Source: Erwinia aphidicola (GTDB lineage Bacteria; Pseudomonadota; Gammaproteobacteria; Enterobacterales; Enterobacteriaceae). Taken from it: 64,000 nt of DNA. Below the pieces are notes generated by a model. It was given only the letters and a program-made list of their open reading frames with translations, did no database searches and had not been told where the DNA came from. Shown here one piece after another: positions 1 through 9,534 of the stretch; the stretch's first letter is position 1; each line of letters begins with the position of its first letter. Where the stretch lies: positions 298,790 to 362,789 of the forward strand of contig NZ_JACXBP010000007.1 of assembly GCF_014773485.1 (NCBI RefSeq), given 5' to 3'. The translations under genes and the position numbers were made by a program.

Positions 1-1614
<1,614 letters not shown>

Positions 1615-1618
<4 letters not shown>

Positions 1619-2853
1619 AGGCCGGCTCCTTCAGTGAGCGTACGGCAGGCACGTTCAAAGCGGGCCAGCCCTTCGGTCACTTCCTCGCGGGTGATAATCA
1701 GCGACGGCGCGAAGCGCACCACGTTGGCCCCGGCAATCAGCACCATCAGCCCTTCGCTGGCCGCTGCCTGATTGATCTGTTTGGCTTTACCCTGGAAATC
1801 CTGATTCAGCACGCAGCCGATCAGCAGGCCGAGGCCGCGAATTTCGCTAAACAGCTGCAAACGCTGGTTGATCTGGTTGAGACCGTCGACAAACCACTGA
1901 TGACGCTCCATCACGCCCGCCATCACTTCCGGGCGATTGATCAGCTCCATCACTTTTCCACCCACCGCCCCTGCCAGCGGATTGCCGCCGTAGGTAGTGC
2001 CGTGGCTGCCAACGTTGAGGTGCGCCGCCAGCGTTTCGGTGGTCAGCATCGCACCAATCGGGAAGCCGCCGCCCAGCGCTTTCGCGGTGGTCAGCACGTC
2101 CGGCGTTACCCCGTAGTGCATGTAGGCATACAGCGAACCAGTGCGGCCCACCCCGCTCTGCACTTCGTCAAAAATCAGCAGCGCGCCGTGCTGGTCGCAC
2201 AGCTCACGCAGGCCACGCAGGAATGCCGGCTGCGCCGGAACCACACCTCCTTCGCCCTGGATCGGTTCAACGATCACCGCACAGGTGCAGTCGTTAATCA
2301 GCGCGGCAGCGGAGGCGAGGTCGTTATACACCGCGTGCTGAATACCACCGGGCAGCGGCGCAAAATCTTTCGAGTAGGCGGGCTGCCCACCGGCAGAAAC
2401 GGTGAACAGCGTGCGTCCGTGAAACGCGTTGTTAAACGCCACGATGCCATTTTTATCTTCAGCACCATTATCATGGGCCACTTTACGCGCCAGCTTCAGC
2501 GCTGCTTCGTTGGCTTCCGCACCGGAGTTACAGAAAAACGCCCGGTCGGCAAAGGTGGCATCCACCAGCTGCTTCGCCAGGCGCAGGATAGGCTCATTGG
2601 TATAACCGTTGCCGGTGTGCCACAGCAGTGCGGCCTGCTGCTGCAGCGCCAGCTGCAGGTCCGGGTGGGCATGGCCCAGGGCATTAACCGCAATGCCACC
2701 GGCAAAGTCGATATACGACTTGCCCTCCTGATCCCATAAGGTCGACCCTTCAGCCCTGACCGGCACAAAGCTGGCAGGTGCGTAGGTAGGAACAATCCAT
2801 TGATCAAAGTTTTGACGGGTGACTGACGGTTGCATAGCGGCCTCGTATTTCAT
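1615..2853 (-). CDS. astC: Succinylornithine transaminase
   Basis: PLP-dependent class III aminotransferase, third step of the AST pathway (N2-succinylornithine to N-succinylglutamate semialdehyde). 412 residues from the first ATG; an in-frame ATG six codons later (2835) matches the E. coli N-terminus better and has GAGG in front of it, so the true start is either one. Visible family marks: [13 protein letters not shown] near the C-terminal half, [15 protein letters not shown] (Asp of the PLP pyridine contact) and [14 protein letters not shown] with the PLP lysine. It is the promoter-proximal gene of the operon; the sigma-54 promoter and NtrC sites upstream suggest induction under nitrogen limitation. 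A close paralogue, argD/aruC acetylornithine aminotransferase, is the alternative name, but adjacency to astA/astD settles it. Confidence 0.94.
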
Positions 2854-2931
2854 TATCCCCTGCTTGCGTGCAGGGTGAATTAAAAGTTTAAAAAATGTTA
2901 ATGAGATGATTCATTGCAGCTCTACTGTAGA

Positions 2932-2948
2932 TTGCACGCTGCGTGCCA
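2932..2948 (-). promoter_or_regulatory. Sigma-54 promoter of the ast operon
   Basis: Reading the minus strand from 2948 to 2932 gives TGGCACGCAGCGTGCAA, against consensus TGGCAC-N5-TTGCA: one mismatch, with the GG and GC dinucleotides at the required 10-bp separation. It would start transcription near 2920, about 70 nt ahead of astC. E. coli astC is also sigma-54 dependent. Strong sequence match; function inferred. Confidence 0.75.
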
Positions 2949-3156
2949 GCTAGCGGTAAAAATGCATAAACCATTTTGAACAACCATATATCAATCACTT
3001 ACGTCAAGTCGCTATTCACACTTAATGCATAAAAAGTGAATAAGATTCCGATCCGCCCGGCTTAACCGCACAATAAAAAGCAGAATTATGCATTGCTAAA
3101 ATAAAATATCGATTATGTGATCAAAGCCAGAATTAGGTTTTAAAAGAGGCAGTTAG

Positions 3157-3192
3157 CGCACCAAAATGAACCAGTTGCACCAAAAGAGGGAG
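3157..3192 (-). promoter_or_regulatory. Two NtrC-type enhancer sites upstream of astC
   Basis: On the minus strand two boxes resemble the NtrC consensus TGCACTATTTTGGTGCA: 3192-3176 ends in TTTTGGTGCA (13 of 17 positions match) and 3173-3157 contains ATTTTGGTGC (12 of 17). They lie about 230 bp upstream of the sigma-54 promoter, a normal enhancer distance. The AT-rich DNA between (about 2955-3060) has TGCAT-type half-sites that could bind ArgR, but those matches are weaker. Confidence 0.55.
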
Positions 3193-3217
3193 AGTTAAGA
3201 AAGGTTAAAACTTATCA

Positions 3218-3238
3218 AGGGTGGCAGGCTGCCACCCT
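3218..3238 (-). terminator. Hairpin downstream of yneE and its small ORF
   Basis: Perfect 9-bp inverted repeat AGGGTGGCA / TGCCACCCT with a 3-nt loop, 21 bases after the stop of the small minus-strand ORF. The following minus-strand sequence is only moderately T-rich (TGATAAGTTTTAA), so it is a plausible but not textbook terminator. It also separates this unit from the ast enhancer sites. Confidence 0.5.
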
Positions 3239-3259
3239 GAGAAAGGGTCATTTGCCAGC

Positions 3260-3424
3260 TCAGGCCGTCATACGTTCGTTCCATGAGTCTTTGAATACAA
3301 TGTGTCCGTTGCAATGCTTCCGGGTAATCATTTCGTAGCGCAGCATGATGGTTTCTAAATGCGTGCCCGTTGCGGCGCCAGGATAGAGATCCGGCGTGAT
3401 TGAAACGATTTTGACGTTAACCAT
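3260..3424 (-). CDS. Small 54-residue protein coupled to yneE, unrecognised
   Basis: An ORF of 54 codons starts at ATG 3424-3422, overlapping the TAA of the bestrophin gene by one base (TAATG), and ends at TGA 3262-3260. It begins MVNVKIVSITPDLYPG and ends KDSWNERMTA. It has one Cys, no signal peptide and no membrane segment, and is followed closely by a hairpin that would end the transcript. I do not recognise the family. The stop-start overlap and the terminator placed just after it argue that it is translated by re-initiation after YneE rather than being a chance frame. Function unknown; a small regulatory or accessory partner of the channel would be speculation. Confidence 0.5.
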   Translation of the reverse strand: MVNVKIVSITPDLYPGAATGTHLETIMLRYEMITRKHCNGHIVFKDSWNERMTA

Positions 3425-4332
3425 TACGTCAGGCGATAGTGTTTATCCGGCACCGGGGTATCGGGCAGTTCGGTTTCCAGACTCATCTCGCGCAGGTTGA
3501 TCTCAATATTGATACACATGGCATCCAGCGGCAGATGGTTTTTGGCAAGGCCAAACGGCATCTCCAGCTCCTCTGCCAGCGTGTCCAGCGACAGGAAGGT
3601 GTAAGAGATAAACACCGACACCAGCGGCGTCATGTAATGCAGGTCCGGCACCAGCGCGAACGGCAGCAGCGTACAGAACAGGTAGACCGTGCGGTGCAGC
3701 AGCAGGCCGTAGGCAAAGGGCACCGGCATGCTCGCCAGCCGCTCGCAGCCGCCCAGCACCTGCGACAGCTGGTTAATATTGCTGTCCATATGCTGGTAGA
3801 GAATATCGGAAATATTGCCACGACGTCGCTGTTCCGCCAGCCAGTTCGACAGCTGCAGCTCAATAAAGTTAGTCGGCGCGCGGCGCGTTAAGATTTCATC
3901 GGCTTCATCACCGAGATAGCGGCGCAGGTCCGCATGGGCATCGGTGCGGCGCAGCTGGTGCTTCAGGCTGTAGCAAAATGCCAGCAGCAGCGCCATCACG
4001 CGCGGCGCTTCTGCGGGGGAAATGGCCTGCGCCAGCCGCTGCAGCGTGCGGCAGGCAATCAGTAAGTTGCCCCAGAACATGCGCGCCTCGATAAAGCGAC
4101 CAAAGCAGACGCTGTTGCGAAAGCCAAGAAACACCGCAATCGACACCCCGAGCAGGCTGAACGGGGCCAGCGTCAGCTTAATCCCCAGGGTTTCATACCA
4201 GTCGAGACAGTAAATCGCGATGATCGACATCAGCAGATTCAGCGACAGGCGGAACCAGATGCCAGGTAATACCGAACCGTGCCAGGCGAACAGGCGGACA
4301 AACCAGTGACTATTTGTTGGGCGGATGATCAT
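3424..4332 (-). CDS. yneE: Bestrophin-like inner-membrane protein, YneE family
   Basis: Bestrophin/UPF0187 family; family members form pentameric ion channels in the inner membrane (bacterial homologues studied conduct cations). 302 residues from ATG 4332, chosen because the sequence from MIIRPTNSHWFVRLFAWHGS onward aligns with E. coli YneE (about 304 residues), whereas the 36 codons upstream do not. Conserved features are FRNSVCFGRFIEARMFWG after the first membrane pair, ILHRTVYLFC-like LLHRTVYLFCTLLPFALV, and DLHYMTPLVSVFISYTF. The C-terminal DKHYRLT also matches. A hydrophobic pair near residues 20-70 and another near 205-255 fit the four-helix layout. The gene is followed by a coupled small ORF. 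In E. coli yneE is not next to ychO-like genes, so this neighbourhood is lineage-specific. Confidence 0.85.
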   Translation of the reverse strand: MIIRPTNSHWFVRLFAWHGSVLPGIWFRLSLNLLMSIIAIYCLDWYETLGIKLTLAPFSLLGVSIAVFLGFRNSVCFGRFIEARMFWGNLLIACRTLQRLAQAISPAEAPRVMALLLAFCYSLKHQLRRTDAHADLRRYLGDEADEILTRRAPTNFIELQLSNWLAEQRRRGNISDILYQHMDSNINQLSQVLGGCERLASMPVPFAYGLLLHRTVYLFCTLLPFALVPDLHYMTPLVSVFISYTFLSLDTLAEELEMPFGLAKNHLPLDAMCINIEINLREMSLETELPDTPVPDKHYRLT

Positions 4333-4477
4333 GATGTGAGGATGAGTGGGATTTTTCGCGATTGTGCGGAAAAATCTCGCGCCTGAGAAGTGATATTTTG
4401 TGAGTTTAGTCACATATATTTGCTGGCCGCATATTGACAAAAATCACCCTCTCAGCGGCCAGAACATTCCCCTGTTT

Positions 4478-5917
4478 TCAGGGTGCCATCAGGTTGAAAT
4501 CGCCGTTATCCGGAGCCTGTAGCGTCACGGGAGGTGCCAGCTTGAGGGTGATCCAGTTCGAGGTAACGCGCTGTTGCCTGCTGTCCTCCAGCGTCACCGA
4601 CAGATGATATTCATTGCTGGCCCCTTCGCTGCTATCCCACGCGGGAATAATGATGCTCCAGCCCTGGGTGCTGGCATTGCTGGCCGGTGGCGTCAGGCTC
4701 AGGGCCTGGGTATCCCCCTGCCAGCTGACCGCTTTAATCGCATTGCTGTTGCGCACCTGCAGCTTGAGCGGCAGGGTTTCGCCCGGCTGCACCTGCCACG
4801 GCGGCGTGGCAAGGAACACCGACAGGGTTTTACGCTGGCGGAAGGCCATCACCGGGGAGTTGTTGCGATCCACGCTGTCATAGCGGCTGCCGCTCAGCGA
4901 CTGCGCCGCCGCGACGTTATCTGCCGACAGCTGTTTACTCAGCGCCACGCCGATGCGGTAGTTCATCTTCAGGGCGAACTGATCCTGCGACTCGCCGCCG
5001 TCGCCCTCTTTATGCAGCGCGCTGAGGGTGAACAGCGGTACCGGGGTGTAATTGACGCCGAACGAGACCGCCGCAGGGTTGGTCATCTGGGTGCCGCTGT
5101 TAAACAGGTCAACGTTCTGGCCAAGGTACTGCTCATAGCTGAGCGAGACGCCAAGCTGGCGGTAAAAAGGCAGGTAGCCGCGGGTGGTAATATCGTAGCC
5201 GCGCGCCATACGCATCTGGCTGGTACTGCTGCGATTGCGCCAGCCGGAGAGCGGCTGGTAGTAGTTGGCAGAGAAGCGTAAATACTCGCCCCAGGCCTCG
5301 GCCCCCAGCGAACCGCGCTGCTGGCTGGAGTCGATAAGATCGTCGACAAAGGCGTTATAGCCAAGTCGCCAGCTGCCGGCGATCCAGCGCTGACCGAGAC
5401 CGGCATTGCCCACCGTGCCATATTCCGTCTGCTCAACGCCCAGCTGGCTAAAGGTGAGATACTGGTAGTTATCCTGCCACGGCGTCAGCAGCTGCGCCGA
5501 GGTGCCGTTAAAGCTCCCTTCCGCATCAACGTTAAGCGATACCGTGGCGCGCCCGTAGGGGGACAACAGCTGTTCGCCCTCGCTGGCGACGCGCTCGCTG
5601 GCCGCATCGCGGAAGCGGTTGAACGCCCAAATCCCCGCCTGTTCGCGCAGCGACTTATCGCTGTCGCTGTTCATACTGGCTTCGCCAATCGTTTTCGCTG
5701 CCGTGGCGATTTTTTTCGCCAGCTCGCCACTGCTGTCGGTACTGCCCAACTCAGGCAATTGCTGCTGGAGCTGGCTAAAGCGGGCGGGATCGTCAAACGG
5801 GGCATCGGCAACGCGGTCAGAAGCGTCAAAGGCATACGCCGGGCAAAGCGGCAAACCGCTGACCGCAAGGGTGATGAACAGCGCTGAAAGGGGGAATGGG
5901 TGTTTAAATCTGGTCAT
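4478..5917 (-). CDS. ychO: Invasin/intimin-like inverse autotransporter beta-barrel, YchO type
   Basis: Outer-membrane protein of the inverse-autotransporter family: an N-terminal beta-barrel with a short extracellular tail. Start 5917 gives a clean signal peptide (MTRFKHPFPLSALFITLAVSG, cleavage after AYA) with AGG just upstream; the longer frame from 5962 has no such signal. 479 residues. The barrel occupies about residues 100-350, marked by SPYGRATVSLNVD, LGVEQTEYGTVGNAGLGQR, LGYNAFVDDLI and ARGYDITTRGYLPFYRQLG, the pattern shared with YchO/YchP and intimin barrels. The tail (about 375-479) looks like a single Ig-like beta domain, so this is a short member with no long adhesin arm. E. coli YchO is about 464 residues. 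An adhesion or biofilm role is inferred from the family. Confidence 0.8.
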   Translation of the reverse strand: MTRFKHPFPLSALFITLAVSGLPLCPAYAFDASDRVADAPFDDPARFSQLQQQLPELGSTDSSGELAKKIATAAKTIGEASMNSDSDKSLREQAGIWAFNRFRDAASERVASEGEQLLSPYGRATVSLNVDAEGSFNGTSAQLLTPWQDNYQYLTFSQLGVEQTEYGTVGNAGLGQRWIAGSWRLGYNAFVDDLIDSSQQRGSLGAEAWGEYLRFSANYYQPLSGWRNRSSTSQMRMARGYDITTRGYLPFYRQLGVSLSYEQYLGQNVDLFNSGTQMTNPAAVSFGVNYTPVPLFTLSALHKEGDGGESQDQFALKMNYRIGVALSKQLSADNVAAAQSLSGSRYDSVDRNNSPVMAFRQRKTLSVFLATPPWQVQPGETLPLKLQVRNSNAIKAVSWQGDTQALSLTPPASNASTQGWSIIIPAWDSSEGASNEYHLSVTLEDSRQQRVTSNWITLKLAPPVTLQAPDNGDFNLMAP

Positions 5918-6069
5918 AACCTCGAAGCAGTGTAGTTTTATAAAAAGTGAGATCTGATTCACAAATCAATAAAACTAACCTTAACACATATTCGCGGGAA
6001 GGTCGGATTATCGGGCACGCCCGGAGCTTAAACCGTCGCGCCCACGGTAAAAAACGTCAAGGGTCCACC

Positions 6070-6867
6070 TCAGGACATAATCAGGCCACCGTCAACGTTA
6101 ATGGTCTGCCCGGTAATGTAACGCGCATCGTCAGAAGCGAGGAATGCCACCAGCCCCGCGACGTCCTGTGGCTGCCCGGCGCGCTTCAGCGGAATGCCTT
6201 CCACCCATTCAGCCATCAGCTCACCCTTGCCGTATTTTTTACTGTCGCTGCTGAGGATCTCACCCCACACGCGATCGTTGTAGTCCCACATTTCACTCTC
6301 AATAATTCCCGGACAGAAAGCATTAACCGTGACGTTGTAACGTGCCAGCTCCTGCGAGAGGCTCTGGGTGATACCAATCACCCCCATTTTGCTGGCGGCG
6401 TAGTGCGGCGTATAGATAAAGCCCTGGCGGCCCTGTCCTGAGGAGGTGTTAATCAGGCTGCCCGACTGCTGTTTAACCATGTATTTTGCCGCTTCACGGC
6501 AGCACAGCCAGACGCCGGTGGTGTTAACCGCCAGAATTTTATCGAAGTCACTTTTCGGCATTTTGTCGAAGGTGTCGATAGTAATCACCCCGGCATTTTG
6601 GATCGAGACGTCGATGCTGCCAAAACGTTCGTTGGCCTGGCGGTAAAGCCCCTGCACCTGCTCTTCGTCGGTCACATCGACCTGCAGTGCCAGAATCTCG
6701 CTGCCGTGAGCCGCTTTCAATTTTTCGGCGGTGGCAAATACGCGTTCGGCGTTAGATACCATCACCAGGTTCGCGCCATCACGGGCAAAACGTTCCGCAA
6801 TGCCGGCACCGATACCACGACAGGCCCCGGTAATCACCACGGTTTTTCCACTAAAATCTCGCTTCAT
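6070..6867 (-). CDS. SDR-family oxidoreductase, last gene of the sugar operon
   Basis: Classical short-chain dehydrogenase/reductase of 265 residues. Start 6867 (MKRDFSGKTVVITG) is preceded by AGGAG at six bases; the 24 codons upstream run back through a palindromic repeat and are not coding. NAD(P)-binding motif TGACRGIGAGIAERF, NAG motif IQNAG, catalytic Ser region LINTSSGQG and YxxxK as YAASK, followed by PGIIESEMW; the GQTINVDGG C-terminus is typical of sugar-alcohol dehydrogenases. It probably oxidises a polyol or reduces a sugar in the pathway encoded by its operon; the exact substrate cannot be read from sequence. It is separated from the kinase gene by 72 bp that hold a 20-bp palindrome. 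Its relation to the second SDR in the operon (12783-13580) is distant, so the two likely act at different steps. Confidence 0.85.
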   Translation of the reverse strand: MKRDFSGKTVVITGACRGIGAGIAERFARDGANLVMVSNAERVFATAEKLKAAHGSEILALQVDVTDEEQVQGLYRQANERFGSIDVSIQNAGVITIDTFDKMPKSDFDKILAVNTTGVWLCCREAAKYMVKQQSGSLINTSSGQGRQGFIYTPHYAASKMGVIGITQSLSQELARYNVTVNAFCPGIIESEMWDYNDRVWGEILSSDSKKYGKGELMAEWVEGIPLKRAGQPQDVAGLVAFLASDDARYITGQTINVDGGLIMS

Positions 6868-6903
6868 CTGCTGCTCCTGTTGCAATATTCGTCGTTGACC
6901 GGC

Positions 6904-6930
6904 GGGTCGGGCATGCCCGACCCCTACGGG
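6904..6930. repeat. Palindromic intergenic repeat inside the sugar operon
   Basis: A perfect 20-bp palindrome GGGTCGGGCATGCCCGACCC (6904-6923) is followed by CCTACGGG. The GACC-CCCTAC edge is shared with repeats at 27803-28020, 36908-37046 and 45855-45921. It sits between the kinase and SDR genes and could form an mRNA hairpin that modulates expression of the last gene. Confidence 0.6.
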
Positions 6931-6939
6931 TATTGGCAA

Positions 6940-8454
6940 TTAATTCGGGTTATTGCCCGGCTGCCACAGCGTGCGTTTCACCGCATCCTGCCAGCCCAGC
7001 CAGCTCTGCTGGCAGCGCTGATGCCGTTCGGCGTCGGGCTGCCACAGGTCATGCTGCGGCATCATTTCGCGCAGCTGACTGTCGTTGAGCTGACCGAGCG
7101 TGCGCCGTGCCAGCAGCCCGGCACCCAGCGCCGACAGCTCGGGCGTGCTGCTGCGCGCCACCGGGCAGCCCAGCAGGTCGGCCTGAAACTGCATCAGCCA
7201 CGGGTTTTGCGTCGGCCCGCCGTCAACCATCAGTCGCTCCAGGCGGAAACCCGGGTGCTGACGCATCGCTGCAATCACATCGGCAATCTGGTAGGCGATC
7301 GCCTCCAGCGCGGCGCGGATCAGGTGCGCTGGCGTCACGCCACGGCTTAAACCGCAGATCATGCCGCGCGCCTGGTCATCCCACCACGGCGCGCCGGTTC
7401 CGGTCAGCGCCGGGACGAAATAGACGCCCAGCGTGGAATCGATGCTGGCCGGCAGTTCGTGCAGCGCCCGCGCCAGCACCTGCCCCTTACCGTCGGTCAA
7501 GCCGGTGGCCTGCGCCATCCACGCCACGCCGTCGCCGGTATGCGGAATATTGCCCTCAAGGCCGTAAACCAGGCGCTCGCCGTCGTGCCACGCCACCGTG
7601 GTCGCCAGGCTGGTGATGCTGGTGTCCGGGGTGTTAAGCGGCGCCATCACCGAGGATCCGGTGCCGTAGGTGGCTTTTACCCCGCCCGGGTCGCCCAAAC
7701 CGTGACCGTAAAGCGCAGCATGAGAATCGCCCACCATCGCCATAATCGGCAGGCCATCGGCAATCCCTTCCAACCCGTGCGTGACGCCAAACAGGCTGCC
7801 GGACGGGCAGATCTCCGGCAGCGCCGCCGCCGGAATGCCAAACAGGGCCAGCATCGCCCCGTCCCACTGGCCGCTGTGCAGATTCAGCAGCTGGGTGCGC
7901 GCCGCATTGGAGGTATCACAGCGGAACTGCCGGCCGCCGCTGAGGTTCCACAGCAGCCAGGCATCAATAGTGCCGAGGCACAGCTCGCCATTTGCCGCAC
8001 GGGCATGGCCATCGCTGACGTTATCCAGCAGCCAGCGCATCTTTGAGGCGGAGAACAGCGGCGCCACCGGCAGCCCGGTGACGGAGCGGATCAGCGCTTC
8101 CTGGCGATCGTGACGCAGCTGTTCGCAAAATGCCGCCGAACGCGAGCACTGCCAGGTCAGCGCCGGGCCAATCGGTTTACCGCTGTGGCGCTCCCAGCCG
8201 ATGGCGGTTTCGCGCTGGTTGCTGATCGCCAGCGCCGCCACGTTCTCCTGGCCTACCGTATTCAGCACTTCGCGCAGCACCGTCAGCGAGGCATTAAGCA
8301 GCGTGAGGCCGTCCTGCTCCACCCAGCCCGGCTGCGGCGTCGCCACCGTCAGCGGGCGCGAGGCTTTCGCCACCACCTGACCGCGGGCATCAATCGCCAC
8401 CGCTTTGACATTGCTGGTGCCTTCATCCAGCGCAATAATCAACGCTCTAGCCAT
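6940..8454 (-). CDS. FGGY-family carbohydrate kinase
   Basis: ATP-dependent sugar kinase of the FGGY (xylulokinase/glycerol kinase) family, 504 residues. Start 8454 (MARALIIALDEGTSNVKAVA) has GAGG seven bases upstream and overlaps the permease 3' end by 8 bp; upstream codons in the longer frame belong to the permease. Visible: N-terminal phosphate loop DEGTSNVK, the domain-2 segment ATYGTGSSVMAPL, PALTGTGAPWWDDQARG and the late FGGY signature region MVDGGPTQNPWLMQFQAD. By operon logic it phosphorylates a ketose produced by one of the dehydrogenases before cleavage by the split transketolase. A D-apulose, xylulose or erythrulose kinase are all possible; FGGY members cannot be assigned by motif alone. 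Confidence 0.85.
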   Translation of the reverse strand: MARALIIALDEGTSNVKAVAIDARGQVVAKASRPLTVATPQPGWVEQDGLTLLNASLTVLREVLNTVGQENVAALAISNQRETAIGWERHSGKPIGPALTWQCSRSAAFCEQLRHDRQEALIRSVTGLPVAPLFSASKMRWLLDNVSDGHARAANGELCLGTIDAWLLWNLSGGRQFRCDTSNAARTQLLNLHSGQWDGAMLALFGIPAAALPEICPSGSLFGVTHGLEGIADGLPIMAMVGDSHAALYGHGLGDPGGVKATYGTGSSVMAPLNTPDTSITSLATTVAWHDGERLVYGLEGNIPHTGDGVAWMAQATGLTDGKGQVLARALHELPASIDSTLGVYFVPALTGTGAPWWDDQARGMICGLSRGVTPAHLIRAALEAIAYQIADVIAAMRQHPGFRLERLMVDGGPTQNPWLMQFQADLLGCPVARSSTPELSALGAGLLARRTLGQLNDSQLREMMPQHDLWQPDAERHQRCQQSWLGWQDAVKRTLWQPGNNPN

Positions 8455-9514
8455 GGCTAACCTCAGAGAGCGGCGCGGCCGCCTGCTTTTTTTCATGGCG
8501 ACGCATCAGCACCACTTTGCTTTGCAGTTTCTGCTGGAACTGGTCGATGACCACGGCGGTCACGATAACCAGCCCTTTAATCACCATCTGCCAGAAGTCG
8601 CTCACGCCCATCATCACCATGCCATCGGCGAGGAAGACGATAACGAACGCGCCGATGATTGAACCGGAAACCCGCCCGCGCCCGCCCGCCAGCGCCGTTC
8701 CACCCAGCACCGTGGCACCGATAGCATCCATCTCAAACATGTTGCCGGTCATCGGGTGCGCGGTTTGCAGCTGCGACGCCACCACCAGCCCGACCAGCGC
8801 GGCGCACAGCCCGGAGAAGGCATAGACAAACACTTTGACTTTCACGATCGGCACACCCGCCAGGCGCGCCGCCGATTCGTTACCGCCGGCCGCATAGATG
8901 TAGCGGCCGAGCGGGGTTTTACGCGTGATATACAGACCGAGCAGCAGGAAACCGACCATCAGCCAGATCGGGAAGTAGACCCCAAGGAAGCTGCCGGACC
9001 CGAGCAGCGAGAAGCCGGTGTTGCCGAGCTGCGGCACGCCGACCAGGTTCGCGTAGGTGCTGCCGTCGTTGAACAGCAGGGCTGCACCGCGCGCCACATA
9101 CATCATGCCGAGGGTACAGATAAACGGCGCCACGCCGAGACGGGTGATCACCGCGCCGTTGATAAAGCCCAGCAGGATGCCAAAAATGGCCACCGCAAGG
9201 ATCACTTCCGGCACGTTGAGGAACAGCACCTGCCCGCCCCAGATCGGCACGCCGTTGGTCAGCAGCGCACCGGCCACCATGCCGCAGATCCCCGCCACCG
9301 CGCCGACCGACAGGTCAATCCCGCCAGTGAGGATCACCAGCGTCATGCCAATCGCCAGCAGCCCGGTGATCGCCACGTGCTGGGTCATGATCAGCAGGTT
9401 GGACGTAGTGAGAAAGTTCGGCACCATCACGCTGAAAAAGCCGACGACAATCAGCAACGCAATAAAGGTTCTGGCCTTCAGCAGGTACATATAGAGCAAA
9501 TATTTCTGATTCAT
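8447..9514 (-). CDS. Sugar ABC transporter permease, RbsC family
   Basis: Inner-membrane permease of a carbohydrate uptake ABC transporter (CUT2 class), 355 residues with about nine to ten hydrophobic segments. Family marks: VMVPNFLTTSNLLIMTQ, the highly conserved AIGMTLVILTGGIDLSVGA, and the coupling-helix region YAAGGNESAARLAGVPIVKVK. The C-terminus is basic and cytoplasmic. It lies between the ATPase gene (20 bp gap) and the kinase gene (8 bp overlap). The permease works as a homodimer with the double-domain ATPase and the periplasmic binding protein of the same operon. Confidence 0.93.
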   Translation of the reverse strand: MNQKYLLYMYLLKARTFIALLIVVGFFSVMVPNFLTTSNLLIMTQHVAITGLLAIGMTLVILTGGIDLSVGAVAGICGMVAGALLTNGVPIWGGQVLFLNVPEVILAVAIFGILLGFINGAVITRLGVAPFICTLGMMYVARGAALLFNDGSTYANLVGVPQLGNTGFSLLGSGSFLGVYFPIWLMVGFLLLGLYITRKTPLGRYIYAAGGNESAARLAGVPIVKVKVFVYAFSGLCAALVGLVVASQLQTAHPMTGNMFEMDAIGATVLGGTALAGGRGRVSGSIIGAFVIVFLADGMVMMGVSDFWQMVIKGLVIVTAVVIDQFQQKLQSKVVLMRRHEKKQAAAPLSEVSHG

Positions 9515-9534
9515 TTTGTCTTCCTCAAGCCAGC

